64,000 nucleotides of DNA, taken from Lactobacillus sp. PV012 (GTDB lineage: Bacteria; Bacillota; Bacilli; Lactobacillales; Lactobacillaceae). Positions 28,313 to 38,004 of the stretch are shown in pieces (the stretch's first letter is position 1; every line of letters starts with the position of its first letter). The notes beneath the pieces were generated by a model. That model was not told where the DNA came from. It worked only from the letters and a program-made list of their open reading frames with translations, and ran no database searches. The DNA lies in assembly GCF_014522325.1 (NCBI RefSeq), contig NZ_CP041983.1:620001-684000 (forward strand), in the 5' to 3' direction. Both the position numbers and the translations under genes were made by a program.

Positions 28313-28927
28313 TTATTTAGGAATATATTTAAAGTTGGGATTTTGTTCTTTATCTAATGTGTTCCAAGCTGTTTCTAATTCTTTATAAAGACCAGGAATT
28401 GTTTCTTTATTAACTTTTTGAGAACGTGGGATTTCAATAGGATCACCAAAACGTACATTTAAAGGCTTTCTCTTTAAAAGCCCTGTGAAGGTTAGGGGAC
28501 CTTGATAGATAACTGGCACTAAAGGACGACCTGACATTTTGGCAATGATAAAGGCACCACTTTTTAATTCTGAAGAATGACGAGTTCCAGAAGGAAAAAT
28601 TATTAAAGAATAATTACCCTTTTTTAAACCCTTGACTGGAATTTTAATAGCTGATGGTCCAGGATTTTTACGATCAACTGGAAAAGCATGCGAATGATTC
28701 AAAATAAAACGTAAGATTGGATTTTTAAAGAGTTCTTTTTTTGCCATAAACATAAATTCAGTAGGACTTGCTGCGAGAGCAAATAAAACGGGTTCCCACC
28801 AAGTTCTATGAGGTGCTACTAAAATGTAAGTGCCCTTAGGCAGTGCTTCTTTATTGTAAACATGCAAATGGCCATTTAAGATCCAAACGATAAATCTAGC
28901 AATTGGCCTGATAAATTTGTAAAACAT
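28313..28927 (-). CDS. plsC: 1-acyl-sn-glycerol-3-phosphate acyltransferase (PlsC-like)
   Basis: This 204-residue membrane-bound enzyme should add the second acyl chain to lysophosphatidic acid. An N-terminal hydrophobic helix (about 5-20) is followed by the catalytic block APHRTWWEP, which is HX4E instead of the usual HX4D; FPVDRK is motif II and FPSGTRHS replaces the common FPEGTRS of motif III. Motif IV is VPVIYQGP. These two acidic-residue changes make activity or substrate slightly uncertain. GGAGG precedes the ATG. Confidence 0.88.
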   Translation of the reverse strand: MFYKFIRPIARFIVWILNGHLHVYNKEALPKGTYILVAPHRTWWEPVLFALAASPTEFMFMAKKELFKNPILRFILNHSHAFPVDRKNPGPSAIKIPVKGLKKGNYSLIIFPSGTRHSSELKSGAFIIAKMSGRPLVPVIYQGPLTFTGLLKRKPLNVRFGDPIEIPRSQKVNKETIPGLYKELETAWNTLDKEQNPNFKYIPK

Positions 28928-28944
28928 AATTTTTCCTCCGATTA

Positions 28945-28970
28945 AAATACATAGTATAATTATAACCTAT
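28945..28970. promoter_or_regulatory. Divergent promoter region between plsC and the methyltransferase gene
   Basis: A TATAAT-like box occurs on both strands within ATAGTATAATTATAACC, about 30-45 bases from each start codon. The -35 boxes are not convincing. Confidence 0.45.
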
Positions 28971-28999
28971 GAAGAAATAAGCGAAAGAAGGGAAAGGAA

Positions 29000-30040
29000 A
29001 TGGATTTATTAAAAGAAAACGAAAGAATTGATTACTTATATAGTGATGATATTCAAATTATTCAAGATAAAGATGCTTTTTCGTTTTCATTAGATACATT
29101 ATTATTAGCTTATTTTGCTAAAGAAAAAATCCATGATAGTTATAAAGTAGTTGATCTTTGCAGTGGAAATGCAGCAGCAAGTTTATATATGGCTTATTTT
29201 AATAAAGCAAAATATGAGGCAGTAGAAATTCAACCAGAGATGGCAGACCAAGCAAAAAGAAGCATAATTTTAAATAACTTAGAAAATAGAATTAATGTTA
29301 ATACTTTGAATGCTATTGATGCACCTCAAAAACTAGGAAAAGATAAATATGATATGGTCGTTGTCAATCCACCTTATTTTAAAGCTCCTAAAGGCCACCA
29401 TTTAAATCCTGATAAAAGAAAAGCCATTGCGCGCCATGAATTAGAAATTAACTTAGAGCAAATTATTAGTGTAGCAAGTGACCTTTTAAAAATGAAAGGG
29501 AAGATGTTTATGGTACATCGCCCAGAACGATTAGGCGAGATTATGCATTATTGTATTACTCATAATTTAAGTGTCAAAAATGTGCAACCATTTGTTTCTA
29601 AAAGAGGTGAAAAAACAAATTTAATAGTTATTGAAGCAATTCGTAATAGTGCGACTGATGGTGTGGAGCTAGTAGATCCAATTTTGGTTCATAACGCTGA
29701 TGGTGAATTTACAAAAGAAATCAAAAAGATAATTCGAGAAACTCCAGAAGCAAAAAAGCAACATGATGCCATTAAAAAATTCTATTTTTATTGTCTTTTA
29801 TGTAATGATGGAAGCTTTTATGGTGGCTTTACTACTAACCTTTCTCAAAGAATTAAAACTCATAATGCCGGAAAAGGCGCCAAGTACACAAAGGCACGTC
29901 GTCCAGTTAAATTAATATACTTTGAAGAATTCAAAGATAAATCAGCTGCTCTGAAACGCGAGTACTGGTTTAAGCATCATTCGAGAAAGTGGAAAGAAGA
30001 ATTTCTAAAATCACATAATGTTAATTTTTCATTGAAATAA
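29000..30040 (+). CDS. Fusion: tRNA1(Val) A37 N6-methyltransferase (YabB/TrmN6-like) and GIY-YIG nuclease domain (YazA-like)
   Basis: Residues about 1-245 form a class I methyltransferase with the SAM-binding block [12 protein letters not shown], the substrate motif NPPYF (about 117-121) and EIQPEM. Residues about 255-340 form a GIY-YIG domain of the YazA/URI type: [17 protein letters not shown], catalytic Arg in [20 protein letters not shown] and Glu in KREYWFK. In Bacillus yabB and yazA are separate adjacent genes. Here one open frame of 346 codons joins them without a stop. The nuclease target is unknown. Confidence 0.9.
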   Translation: MDLLKENERIDYLYSDDIQIIQDKDAFSFSLDTLLLAYFAKEKIHDSYKVVDLCSGNAAASLYMAYFNKAKYEAVEIQPEMADQAKRSIILNNLENRINVNTLNAIDAPQKLGKDKYDMVVVNPPYFKAPKGHHLNPDKRKAIARHELEINLEQIISVASDLLKMKGKMFMVHRPERLGEIMHYCITHNLSVKNVQPFVSKRGEKTNLIVIEAIRNSATDGVELVDPILVHNADGEFTKEIKKIIRETPEAKKQHDAIKKFYFYCLLCNDGSFYGGFTTNLSQRIKTHNAGKGAKYTKARRPVKLIYFEEFKDKSAALKREYWFKHHSRKWKEEFLKSHNVNFSLK

Positions 30041-30060
30041 TGAAAAAAATTAGTTACAAT
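30032..30060 (+). promoter_or_regulatory. rpsB-tsf promoter
   Basis: TTGAAA at 30032-30037 and TACAAT at 30055-30060 are 17 bases apart. The -35 overlaps the last codons of the upstream gene, and transcription should begin near 30067. Confidence 0.7.
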
Positions 30061-30066
30061 ATTGTG

Positions 30067-30172
30067 GTGTGTTATTACACAATAATTTTAAATCACATCA
30101 GAAGCGATTAGAATCTCCGGTGCCGAATTTGGTCTGATTCTAATGGGACCTTCTGAGAGGAATGAAACCATA
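30067..30172 (+). promoter_or_regulatory. Structured 5' leader of rpsB
   Basis: About 118 transcribed bases precede rpsB. TCAGAAG (30098-30104) pairs with CTTCTGA (30150-30156), and ATTAGAATC (30107-30115) pairs with GATTCTAAT (30136-30144), giving a long stem with an inner CCGG/TTGG-rich loop. A smaller ATTGTG/CACAAT hairpin comes first. There is no T run, so it is not a terminator. An S2 autoregulatory role is an inference. Confidence 0.6.
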
Positions 30173-30185
30173 GGAGGAATTTTTT

Positions 30186-30968
30186 ATGACAGTTGTTACT
30201 ATGAAGCAATTGCTTGAAGCTGGTGTACACTTTGGTCACCAAACTAGAAGATGGGACCCTAAGATGGCTCCTTACATCTTTACTCAAAGAAACGGTATCT
30301 ACATCATCGACTTACAAAAGACTATTAAGATGCTTGATGATGCTTACAACTACACTAAAGCTGTTGCACAAGACGGCGGTGTATTCTTATTCGTAGGTAC
30401 TAAGAAGCAAGCTCAAGACTCAATTGCTGAAGAAGCAAAACGTGCTGGTCAATACTACGTAAACCAACGTTGGTTAGGTGGTACTTTGACTAACTGGTCA
30501 ACTATCCAAAAACGTATTAAGAGATTAAAGCAATTAAAAGAAATATCACAAGATGGTACTTTTGATGTATTACCTAAGAAGGAAGTAGCACTTTTGACTA
30601 AGGAAATGGATAAGCTTGAAAGATTCTTAGGCGGTATTGAAGATATGCCTAGAATCCCTGATGTTATGTTCGTTATCGACCCTAAGAAGGAAAAGATTGC
30701 TGTTCATGAAGCAAATATCTTAGGAATTCCAGTTGTTGCTATGGTTGATACTAACACTGATCCAGATCCAATTGATGTAATTATTCCATCAAATGACGAC
30801 GCTATTCGTGCTATTCGTTTAATTGCAGGTGCTATGGCAGATGCAATCATCGAAGGTAAACAAGGTGAAGACGATAGTGATGTAGAAGCAGAAATGACTG
30901 CTAGTGTTGAAGAAACTGCTGATGGCGAAAAGTCAATTGAAGAAGTAGTTGAAGAAACTGAAGACTAA
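30186..30968 (+). CDS. rpsB: 30S ribosomal protein S2
   Basis: The 260-residue protein opens [22 protein letters not shown], the S2 N-terminus, and contains [24 protein letters not shown] and NTDPD. An acidic tail of about 35 residues follows the conserved core. AGGAGG lies eight bases before the ATG. It is paired with tsf in the order universal among bacteria. Its codon use is strongly biased, as expected for a highly expressed gene. Confidence 0.98.
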   Translation: MTVVTMKQLLEAGVHFGHQTRRWDPKMAPYIFTQRNGIYIIDLQKTIKMLDDAYNYTKAVAQDGGVFLFVGTKKQAQDSIAEEAKRAGQYYVNQRWLGGTLTNWSTIQKRIKRLKQLKEISQDGTFDVLPKKEVALLTKEMDKLERFLGGIEDMPRIPDVMFVIDPKKEKIAVHEANILGIPVVAMVDTNTDPDPIDVIIPSNDDAIRAIRLIAGAMADAIIEGKQGEDDSDVEAEMTASVEETADGEKSIEEVVEETED

Positions 30969-31006
30969 TTTGTTTTACTATTGGTTCTGTTAGGAGGACT
31001 TAATTA

Positions 31007-32032
31007 ATGGCAGAAATTACAGCTAAATTAGTTAAAGAATTACGTGAACGTAGTGGCGCAGGCGTTATGGACGCTAAGAAAGCCTTAGTAGAAGTTGATG
31101 GAGATATGGATAAAGCAATTCAATATCTTCGTGACAAGGGTATGGCTAAAGCTGCAAAGAAAGCTGACCGTATTGCTGCTGAAGGTTTAACTGGGGTTTA
31201 TGTTAACGGTAATGTAGCCGCAATTACTGAAGTTAACTCAGAAACTGACTTTGTTTCTCAAAACGATAAGTTTGTTAAGTTAGTAAACGATGCTACAAAG
31301 GTTATTGCAGAAGGTAAGCCTGCAGATATGGAAGCAGCTGAAAACTTAAAGATGGATGATGGCATTACTATGTCTCAATCATTTGTTGATGCAACTGCTA
31401 CTATTGGTGAAAAGATTGTTTTACGTCGTTTTGCATTAGAAGAAAAGACTGACGATCAAGAATTTGGTGCTTACCAACATAATGGTGGCCAAATTGGTGT
31501 TATTACTGTTTTAGAAGGTGCTGATGCTGCAACTGCTAAACATTTAGCTATGCACATTGCTGCAATGAGTCCTAAGGTTATTTCACCAGATGAATTAGAT
31601 GAAGACTTCATTACTGAACAATTAGCAGAAATGAACCACAAGATTGATCAAGACAACGAAAGTCGTGCATTGGTAAATAAGAAACCTTTACCACATCTTG
31701 TTTACGGTTCAGCTAAGCAATTAAGTGATGATGTTTTAGCTAAGGCTGAAGAAGATATTAAGGCTGAACTTAAAGAAGAAGGTAAGCCAGAAAAGATCTG
31801 GGATAAGATTATTCCTGGTAAGATGCAACGTTTTATTGATGATAATACACAAGTTGATAAGCAATTTGCTGTTTTATCACAAGACTACATCATGGACGAC
31901 AGCAAGACTGTTGGCGAATTTTTAAAGGAAAAGGGAGCTAAGTTAGTAGCTTTCCAACGTTTCGAAGTTGGTGAAGGTATCGAAAAGAAAGAAGAAGACT
32001 TTGCTGCTGAAGTACGTGAACAAATGAAGTAA
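31007..32032 (+). CDS. tsf: Elongation factor Ts
   Basis: EF-Ts exchanges GDP for GTP on EF-Tu. The UBA-like N-terminus has [20 protein letters not shown], followed by NSETDFV and the KIVLRRF block. The protein has 341 residues because of an insertion between the two core subdomains, a feature of lactobacilli. It follows rpsB by 38 bases with an AGGAGG site and ends at a hairpin terminator. Confidence 0.97.
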   Translation: MAEITAKLVKELRERSGAGVMDAKKALVEVDGDMDKAIQYLRDKGMAKAAKKADRIAAEGLTGVYVNGNVAAITEVNSETDFVSQNDKFVKLVNDATKVIAEGKPADMEAAENLKMDDGITMSQSFVDATATIGEKIVLRRFALEEKTDDQEFGAYQHNGGQIGVITVLEGADAATAKHLAMHIAAMSPKVISPDELDEDFITEQLAEMNHKIDQDNESRALVNKKPLPHLVYGSAKQLSDDVLAKAEEDIKAELKEEGKPEKIWDKIIPGKMQRFIDDNTQVDKQFAVLSQDYIMDDSKTVGEFLKEKGAKLVAFQRFEVGEGIEKKEEDFAAEVREQMK

Positions 32033-32046
32033 ATCTTTACTTTACA

Positions 32047-32078
32047 AAAGAGTAGTGAATATTCGCTACTCTTTTTTT
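32047..32078 (+). terminator. Intrinsic terminator after tsf
   Basis: The stem AGAGTAG / CTACTCT encloses TGAATATTCG and is followed by a T run of seven. Confidence 0.85.
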
Positions 32079-32112
32079 CTGAGGTTTTTTATTGAAATAA
32101 AATTTTAGGCTA

Positions 32113-32915
<803 letters not shown>

Positions 32916-32916
<1 letters not shown>

Positions 32917-33473
32917 TGGCTAACGAAGTTATTGAAAAAGCAAAATCAAACATGAATAAATCTATTTCAGTTTTTGAAAAAGATCTTGGATCCATCAGAG
33001 CTGGAGTAGCAAATGCAAGTTTATTAGATAAAATTAAAGTTGATTACTATGGTGCCCCAACTCCCTTAACTCAAATGTCTAGTGTAACTATTCCAGAAGC
33101 AAGAGTTTTGATGGTAACTCCATATGATAAAAATAGTTTAGACGATATTGAACACGCAATTTTAGCTTCCGATTTAGGAATTACTCCTGCAAATGATGGT
33201 TCTGTAATTAGAATTGTTATTCCTCAATTAACTGGAGAACGTCGTCAAGAAATTGCAAAGCAAGTTGGTAAGTTGGCTGAACAAGCAAAAATTGCCATTA
33301 GAAATGTTCGTCGTGAAGCCATGGATACTTTGAAGCGTCAAACTAAAGATGGTGATATTACAGAAGACGAACAACGCAGTTTGGAAAAACAAGTGCAAAA
33401 AGTTACTGATGATTCTACTAAAAAAGTAGATGAATTAGCAGATAAGAAGAGTAAAGAAATTACACAAGCATAA
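32916..33473 (+). CDS. frr: Ribosome recycling factor
   Basis: RRF splits post-termination ribosomes with EF-G. The 185-residue helical protein shows [38 protein letters not shown] and the final KKSKEITQA. The ATG overlaps the pyrH stop and the uppS ATG follows the frr stop by one base, so the genes are tightly coupled. Confidence 0.97.
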
Positions 33474-33474
33474 A

Positions 33475-34194
33475 ATGAATAATAAATCTCATTCATTAAA
33501 TCATCTTGCAATTATTATGGATGGAAATGGTAGATGGGCTAAAAAGAGACATTTACCTCGTTTTGTTGGCCACAAGCACGGTATGGAGACAATCCGTACA
33601 ATTGCCTTAGCAGCTAATGAGTTGGGAATAAAGGTTTTAACTTTATATGCCTTTTCAACTGAAAATTGGGGTCGCCCAGTTGATGAAGTAAAGTATCTAA
33701 TGCGATTACCAATTGATTTTTTTGATAAGTTTATGCCAGAACTGATGGAAAATAACGTTAAGGTTAATATTATGGGATTTAGAGATGAAATCCCTGATAA
33801 GACTTACCAGATTATGGAAAAAGCTATGGCAGAAACAAAAGATAATACTGGAATGGTATTAAATTTTGCTTTTAACTATGGGGCACGTAAAGAAATTGTA
33901 AGTGCAAGTCAAAAATTGGCTAAGAAAGTAAAAGATGGTAGCTTAATGCCAGAAGACATTAATGAAAAAGTTTTCGCTGAAGAGTTATTGACAGCCAGCT
34001 TAGCTCCTTATGACAATCCTGATTTATTAATTAGAACCTCAGGCGAAGAAAGACTTTCAAACTTTTTATTATGGCAGTTAGCTTATAGTGAATTTGAATT
34101 TACAGAAAAACTTTGGCCAGACTTTAATGCAGAAGATTTAAAAGAATTAGTAGCAGATTTTAATAACCGCGATAGACGATTTGGAAAAATATAA
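33475..34194 (+). CDS. uppS: Isoprenyl transferase (undecaprenyl diphosphate synthase)
   Basis: UppS elongates farnesyl-PP to the C55 carrier lipid of wall synthesis. Its hallmarks are [12 protein letters not shown] (near residue 15), [18 protein letters not shown], and the C-terminal [15 protein letters not shown] and [12 protein letters not shown]. The length of 239 residues is normal. It lies in the conserved frr-uppS-cdsA order. Confidence 0.97.
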   Translation: MNNKSHSLNHLAIIMDGNGRWAKKRHLPRFVGHKHGMETIRTIALAANELGIKVLTLYAFSTENWGRPVDEVKYLMRLPIDFFDKFMPELMENNVKVNIMGFRDEIPDKTYQIMEKAMAETKDNTGMVLNFAFNYGARKEIVSASQKLAKKVKDGSLMPEDINEKVFAEELLTASLAPYDNPDLLIRTSGEERLSNFLLWQLAYSEFEFTEKLWPDFNAEDLKELVADFNNRDRRFGKI

Positions 34195-34210
34195 CAAAAG
34201 AAAGTAAATT

Positions 34211-35002
34211 ATGAAACAAAGAGTAATTACAGCAATTATTGCTTTAATTTTATTCATCCCAATTGTTTGGTTTGGGGGAATATGGATTGATATTGCAGTG
34301 TGCCTTTTTGCCGCTGTTGGAATTAGTGAAATCTTTATGATGAAGAAACAAATTTTAGTTTCTTGGGATTTCTGTTTAGCTTTATTAGCCACCTTGACAA
34401 TGGCTCTTCCAGTAAGCTTTTTTAACTTCTTACCTCATTTTTTAAATAGATATGATGTATTCTTTATGATTGTAATGTTAATGTTGGTGAGAACTGTTTT
34501 AACTAAGAATAAAGTCACATTTGATGATGTAGGAGTTTACACTTTGGGAGCTTTATATATTGGAACAGGGTTCCATTATATGGCAGCTGTCAGAAATGCT
34601 CATTTAGGTTTGCAAGTATTGTGCTATGTGTTTGTTGTAGTATGGTCAACAGATATTTTTGCTTATTTAGTAGGACGTAAAATCGGTAAGCATAAGCTTT
34701 GGCCAGCAATTAGTCCTAATAAGACTTGGGAAGGTTCAATTGGAGCTGTGATTGCAGCAATTATTTGTTCAGCAATCTACGTCTTCTTAGTTCCTACTGG
34801 TAGAAGTCCACTTAGCTTAATTATCTTAGCATTTTTCTTATCAATTGTTGGACAAATGGGAGATTTAGTAGAATCAGCTTACAAACGTTTTTATGGCGTG
34901 AAGGATTCTGGAAAAATTTTACCAGGTCATGGTGGTATCTTAGATAGATTTGATAGTATGCTTTTTGTATTACCAGTTGTGGCCTTTTTAGGAATTATGT
35001 AG
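34211..35002 (+). CDS. cdsA: Phosphatidate cytidylyltransferase
   Basis: CdsA makes CDP-diacylglycerol from phosphatidic acid and CTP at the membrane. The 263-residue protein has about seven hydrophobic helices and the C-terminal signature SAYKRFYGVKDSGKILPGHG split around GGILDRFDS, plus ISPNKTWEGSIGA. An AAAGAAAG site precedes the ATG. Genes for carrier lipid, phospholipid and membrane proteolysis are adjacent. Confidence 0.96.
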   Translation: MKQRVITAIIALILFIPIVWFGGIWIDIAVCLFAAVGISEIFMMKKQILVSWDFCLALLATLTMALPVSFFNFLPHFLNRYDVFFMIVMLMLVRTVLTKNKVTFDDVGVYTLGALYIGTGFHYMAAVRNAHLGLQVLCYVFVVVWSTDIFAYLVGRKIGKHKLWPAISPNKTWEGSIGAVIAAIICSAIYVFLVPTGRSPLSLIILAFFLSIVGQMGDLVESAYKRFYGVKDSGKILPGHGGILDRFDSMLFVLPVVAFLGIM

Positions 35003-35016
35003 AGAGCAGGTAATAA

Positions 35017-36272
35017 ATGAAGGGTATTTTAATCTTTATTGTAGTATTTGGTATCCTTGTTTTTGTACATGAATTTGGTCATTTTATTGTTGCTAAAAAA
35101 TCTGGTATTTTAGTTAGAGAATTCTCAATAGGGATGGGACCTAAACTTTTTCAAGTAATGAGGAAAAGAACCACGTATACACTTCGCTGGTTACCATTAG
35201 GTGGGTATGTACGTTTAGCAGGTCCTGATGATAGCGCAGTTATTGAACCAGGAACAACTGTAGTATTACAATTAGATGATTCTGGAAAAGTAAAAAGAAT
35301 AGATGCGTCTGGATCTCAAATGCCAATTGAGGGTATTCCACTTCAGGTAAATAAAAGTGATTTGGTAGATAAGTTAACAATTTCAGGGTTTGAAAATGGT
35401 GATGAAAACAAACTAAAAACTTATCATGTTGATCATGATGCAACAATTATTGAAAAAAATGGCACAGAACTTTTAATTGCACCACGAGATGTTCAATTCC
35501 AAGAAGCAAAAAGTTGGAAAAAATTAGCTACTAATGTAGCCGGCCCTGTAATGAACATTTTGTTAGGTTTTGTAGTATTTTTATTATGGTCATTGACTGT
35601 ACCCGGTCCAAGTACAACCACTATTAGCAAGGTAGTTCCTAATTCACCAGCTCAAGTAGCTGGAATCAAGCCAAATGACACAATTGTTTCCTTGAATAAT
35701 AAAAGATTTCAACTTTTGCTCAGGTTGGAGAAGTTGTTAGTGCAAACAAAGATAAGGAAATGAAAGTTAAGGTAAAACAAGGTTCTACTATTAAAACGTT
35801 AAAAATAAAACCTAAAAAAGAAAAGGTAGCTGGTCAAACAGCTTACCAGTTAGGAATTTATGCTAAAACTAATGATTCGCTAGGAGCAAAACTAAGTCAA
35901 GGCTGGAATACAGCAGTAACTACAACAGGGATGATTTTTAATGCAGTTGGTGGATTATTTAGACATTTTAGTTTAAATAAGCTATCTGGTCCTGTGGGAA
36001 TTTACTCCCAAACTGCCCAAGTATCCAAAATGGGATTTAGTTACATTTTAATGTTTTTAGGAATGATTTCTATCAATCTAGGGATTGTTAATCTATTGCC
36101 AATTCCTGGTCTTGATGGAGGAAAAATACTTTTAAATATTATTGAATTAATCATTAGAAGACCAATTCCTCAAGAAAAAGAGGTCATTGTTGATATGATT
36201 GGATTTGTAATTTTATTAGTATTGATTGTTGCAGTAACGGGAAATGATATTTATCGCTACTTTATTAAATAA
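35017..36272 (+). pseudogene. rseP: Site-2 zinc metalloprotease RseP/Eep, split by a one-base frameshift
   Basis: Two frames together make a full-length RseP of about 418 residues. Frame one (35017-35763) has the zinc motif VHEFGH (residues 18-23), the first membrane helices and the start of the PDZ domain. Frame two (35760-36272) continues the PDZ domain and has the third catalytic motif PGLDGGK and the last helices. At 35701-35704 an AAAA run where AAAAA would read on with KKISTFAQVGEVV shows one base is missing. The TGA of frame one and ATG of frame two overlap as ATGA, so two half-proteins could be made. It may be a true mutation or a sequencing error. Confidence 0.85.
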
Positions 36273-36296
36273 TTAGAATAAATAAGAGGAGAAATT

Positions 36297-37994
36297 ATGC
36301 GTCAATCTAAATTTTTTATGCCTACTTTAAAAGAGGCACCATCTGATGCAGTGGCAAAAAGTCATCAATTGATGTTACGTGGAGGCTACATTCGCCAGGT
36401 TACTGCTGGGGTATATGCTTACTTACCATTAGGTTATCGTGTATTACGTAAAGCAGAAAACATCATTGAACAAGAAATGGATAAAATTAATGTTCCAGAA
36501 ATGATGATGCCACATCTTTTACCAGCAACAATGTGGGAAGAGTCAGGTCGTCTTCAGAAATATGGTCCAGAAATGTTTAGACTTGAAGATCGTCATGGAC
36601 GTGAAAGTTTATTAGGACCTACTCATGAAGAAACATTTACAGAAATTATTGCTAAAAATTTAAAGAGCTATAAGCAAATGCCAATCGCTCTTTACCAAAT
36701 TCAAACAAAGTTTCGTGATGAAAATCGTCCTCGTTTTGGTTTATTACGTGGTCGTGAATTTATTATGCTTGATGCATATAGTTTTGCTGCAAATCGCGAT
36801 CAATTAGATAAGCAATTTGATGATGAAAAAATGGCATTTGAAAAGATTTTTGAACGTTGTGGCATCGAAGTGCGTCCGGTTATTGCAGATTCAGGAACAA
36901 TGGGTGGAAAAAACTCAACTGAATTTCAAGCACCTGCTGCAATTGGGGAAGATACAATTGCAACCAATGAAACTGGAACATATTCTGCTAACTTAGAAAT
37001 GGCAAAGAGTATCGATACTTTTACTCAAGATCCAGAAGATCCAAAAGAATTAACTAAGGTAGCCACTCCTGGAGCAGACAGTATTGAAAAATTAGCTGAC
37101 TTCTTAGATGTTCCAGCTACCAGAATTGTTAAAAGCATTTTATTTATTGCGGATGGAAAGAAAGTTTTAGTTTTAATTCGTGGTGATAAAGAAATCAATG
37201 AAGTAAAATTAACTCATTTATTAGATGCCGATGATTTACATCCAGCTGATGCACAAGAATTAGAAAAGATCACTGGTAGTGCTAAGGGTGGCGTTGGTCC
37301 AATTAATGCAGATTGGGCAGATGAAATCGTAGCTGATGAAAGTATTAAAGATCTTTATAATGTTGTTGTTGGCGCAAATGAAACAGATTTCCAATTTACT
37401 AATGCTAATTTAGATCGTGATTTTAAAGTAGATAGATTTGCTGACCTTCGAGTAGCTAATGAAGGTGAACCTGATCCAGTAGATCATTTACCATTAAAAT
37501 TTACAACTTCAATTGAAGTAGGTCATATCTTTAAATTAGGTACTTACTACACAGAAAATATGGGTGCTGATTTCCTTGATAACCAAGGAAAAGCAAAACC
37601 AGTTATTATGGGTTCATATGGAATTGGAGTAACGCGGATGTTGTCTGCTGCTGTTGAACAACATTTAACAGAAAATGGTATTAATTGGCCAAAAGAAATT
37701 GCTCCTTTTACAATTCAATTAATTCAGATGAAAATGAAAGATGAAGTTCAAACTAAAGTAGCTGAAAAGCTTGAAAAAAATCTTTCAACGAAGTATGATG
37801 TTTTATACGACGATCGAAATGAGCGCCCAGGTGTTAAGTTTAATGATGCCGACTTAGTTGGTGCCCCAATTAGAATTACTATTGGTCGCAAAGCCGGTGA
37901 AGGAATCGTTGAAGTAAAAGTAGCTGGTTCTGAAGAAAAAGAAGAAGTTAAACTTGAAGATTTGGACGCATATATTGCTAAAAAATTGAATTAA
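36297..37994 (+). CDS. proS: Prolyl-tRNA synthetase
   Basis: ProS charges tRNA-Pro. The 565-residue bacterial-type enzyme shows class II motif 1 and 2 (PLGYRVLRKAENII; TKFRDENRPRFGLLRGREF), the INS editing domain inserted at about 225-400, motif 3 SYGIGVTRML and the anticodon-binding domain with DDRNERPGVKFNDADLVG. AGAGGAG precedes the ATG. Its position after rseP and before polC is conserved in Firmicutes. Confidence 0.97.
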   Translation: MRQSKFFMPTLKEAPSDAVAKSHQLMLRGGYIRQVTAGVYAYLPLGYRVLRKAENIIEQEMDKINVPEMMMPHLLPATMWEESGRLQKYGPEMFRLEDRHGRESLLGPTHEETFTEIIAKNLKSYKQMPIALYQIQTKFRDENRPRFGLLRGREFIMLDAYSFAANRDQLDKQFDDEKMAFEKIFERCGIEVRPVIADSGTMGGKNSTEFQAPAAIGEDTIATNETGTYSANLEMAKSIDTFTQDPEDPKELTKVATPGADSIEKLADFLDVPATRIVKSILFIADGKKVLVLIRGDKEINEVKLTHLLDADDLHPADAQELEKITGSAKGGVGPINADWADEIVADESIKDLYNVVVGANETDFQFTNANLDRDFKVDRFADLRVANEGEPDPVDHLPLKFTTSIEVGHIFKLGTYYTENMGADFLDNQGKAKPVIMGSYGIGVTRMLSAAVEQHLTENGINWPKEIAPFTIQLIQMKMKDEVQTKVAEKLEKNLSTKYDVLYDDRNERPGVKFNDADLVGAPIRITIGRKAGEGIVEVKVAGSEEKEEVKLEDLDAYIAKKLN

Positions 37995-38004
37995 GGTAAT
38001 TAAT

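Noticed and set aside
35760..36272. Treating the second rseP frame as an independent small protease gene
   Set aside because: It lacks the zinc-binding HExxH and begins in the middle of a PDZ domain, so it is the second half of a broken gene, although separate translation is possible.
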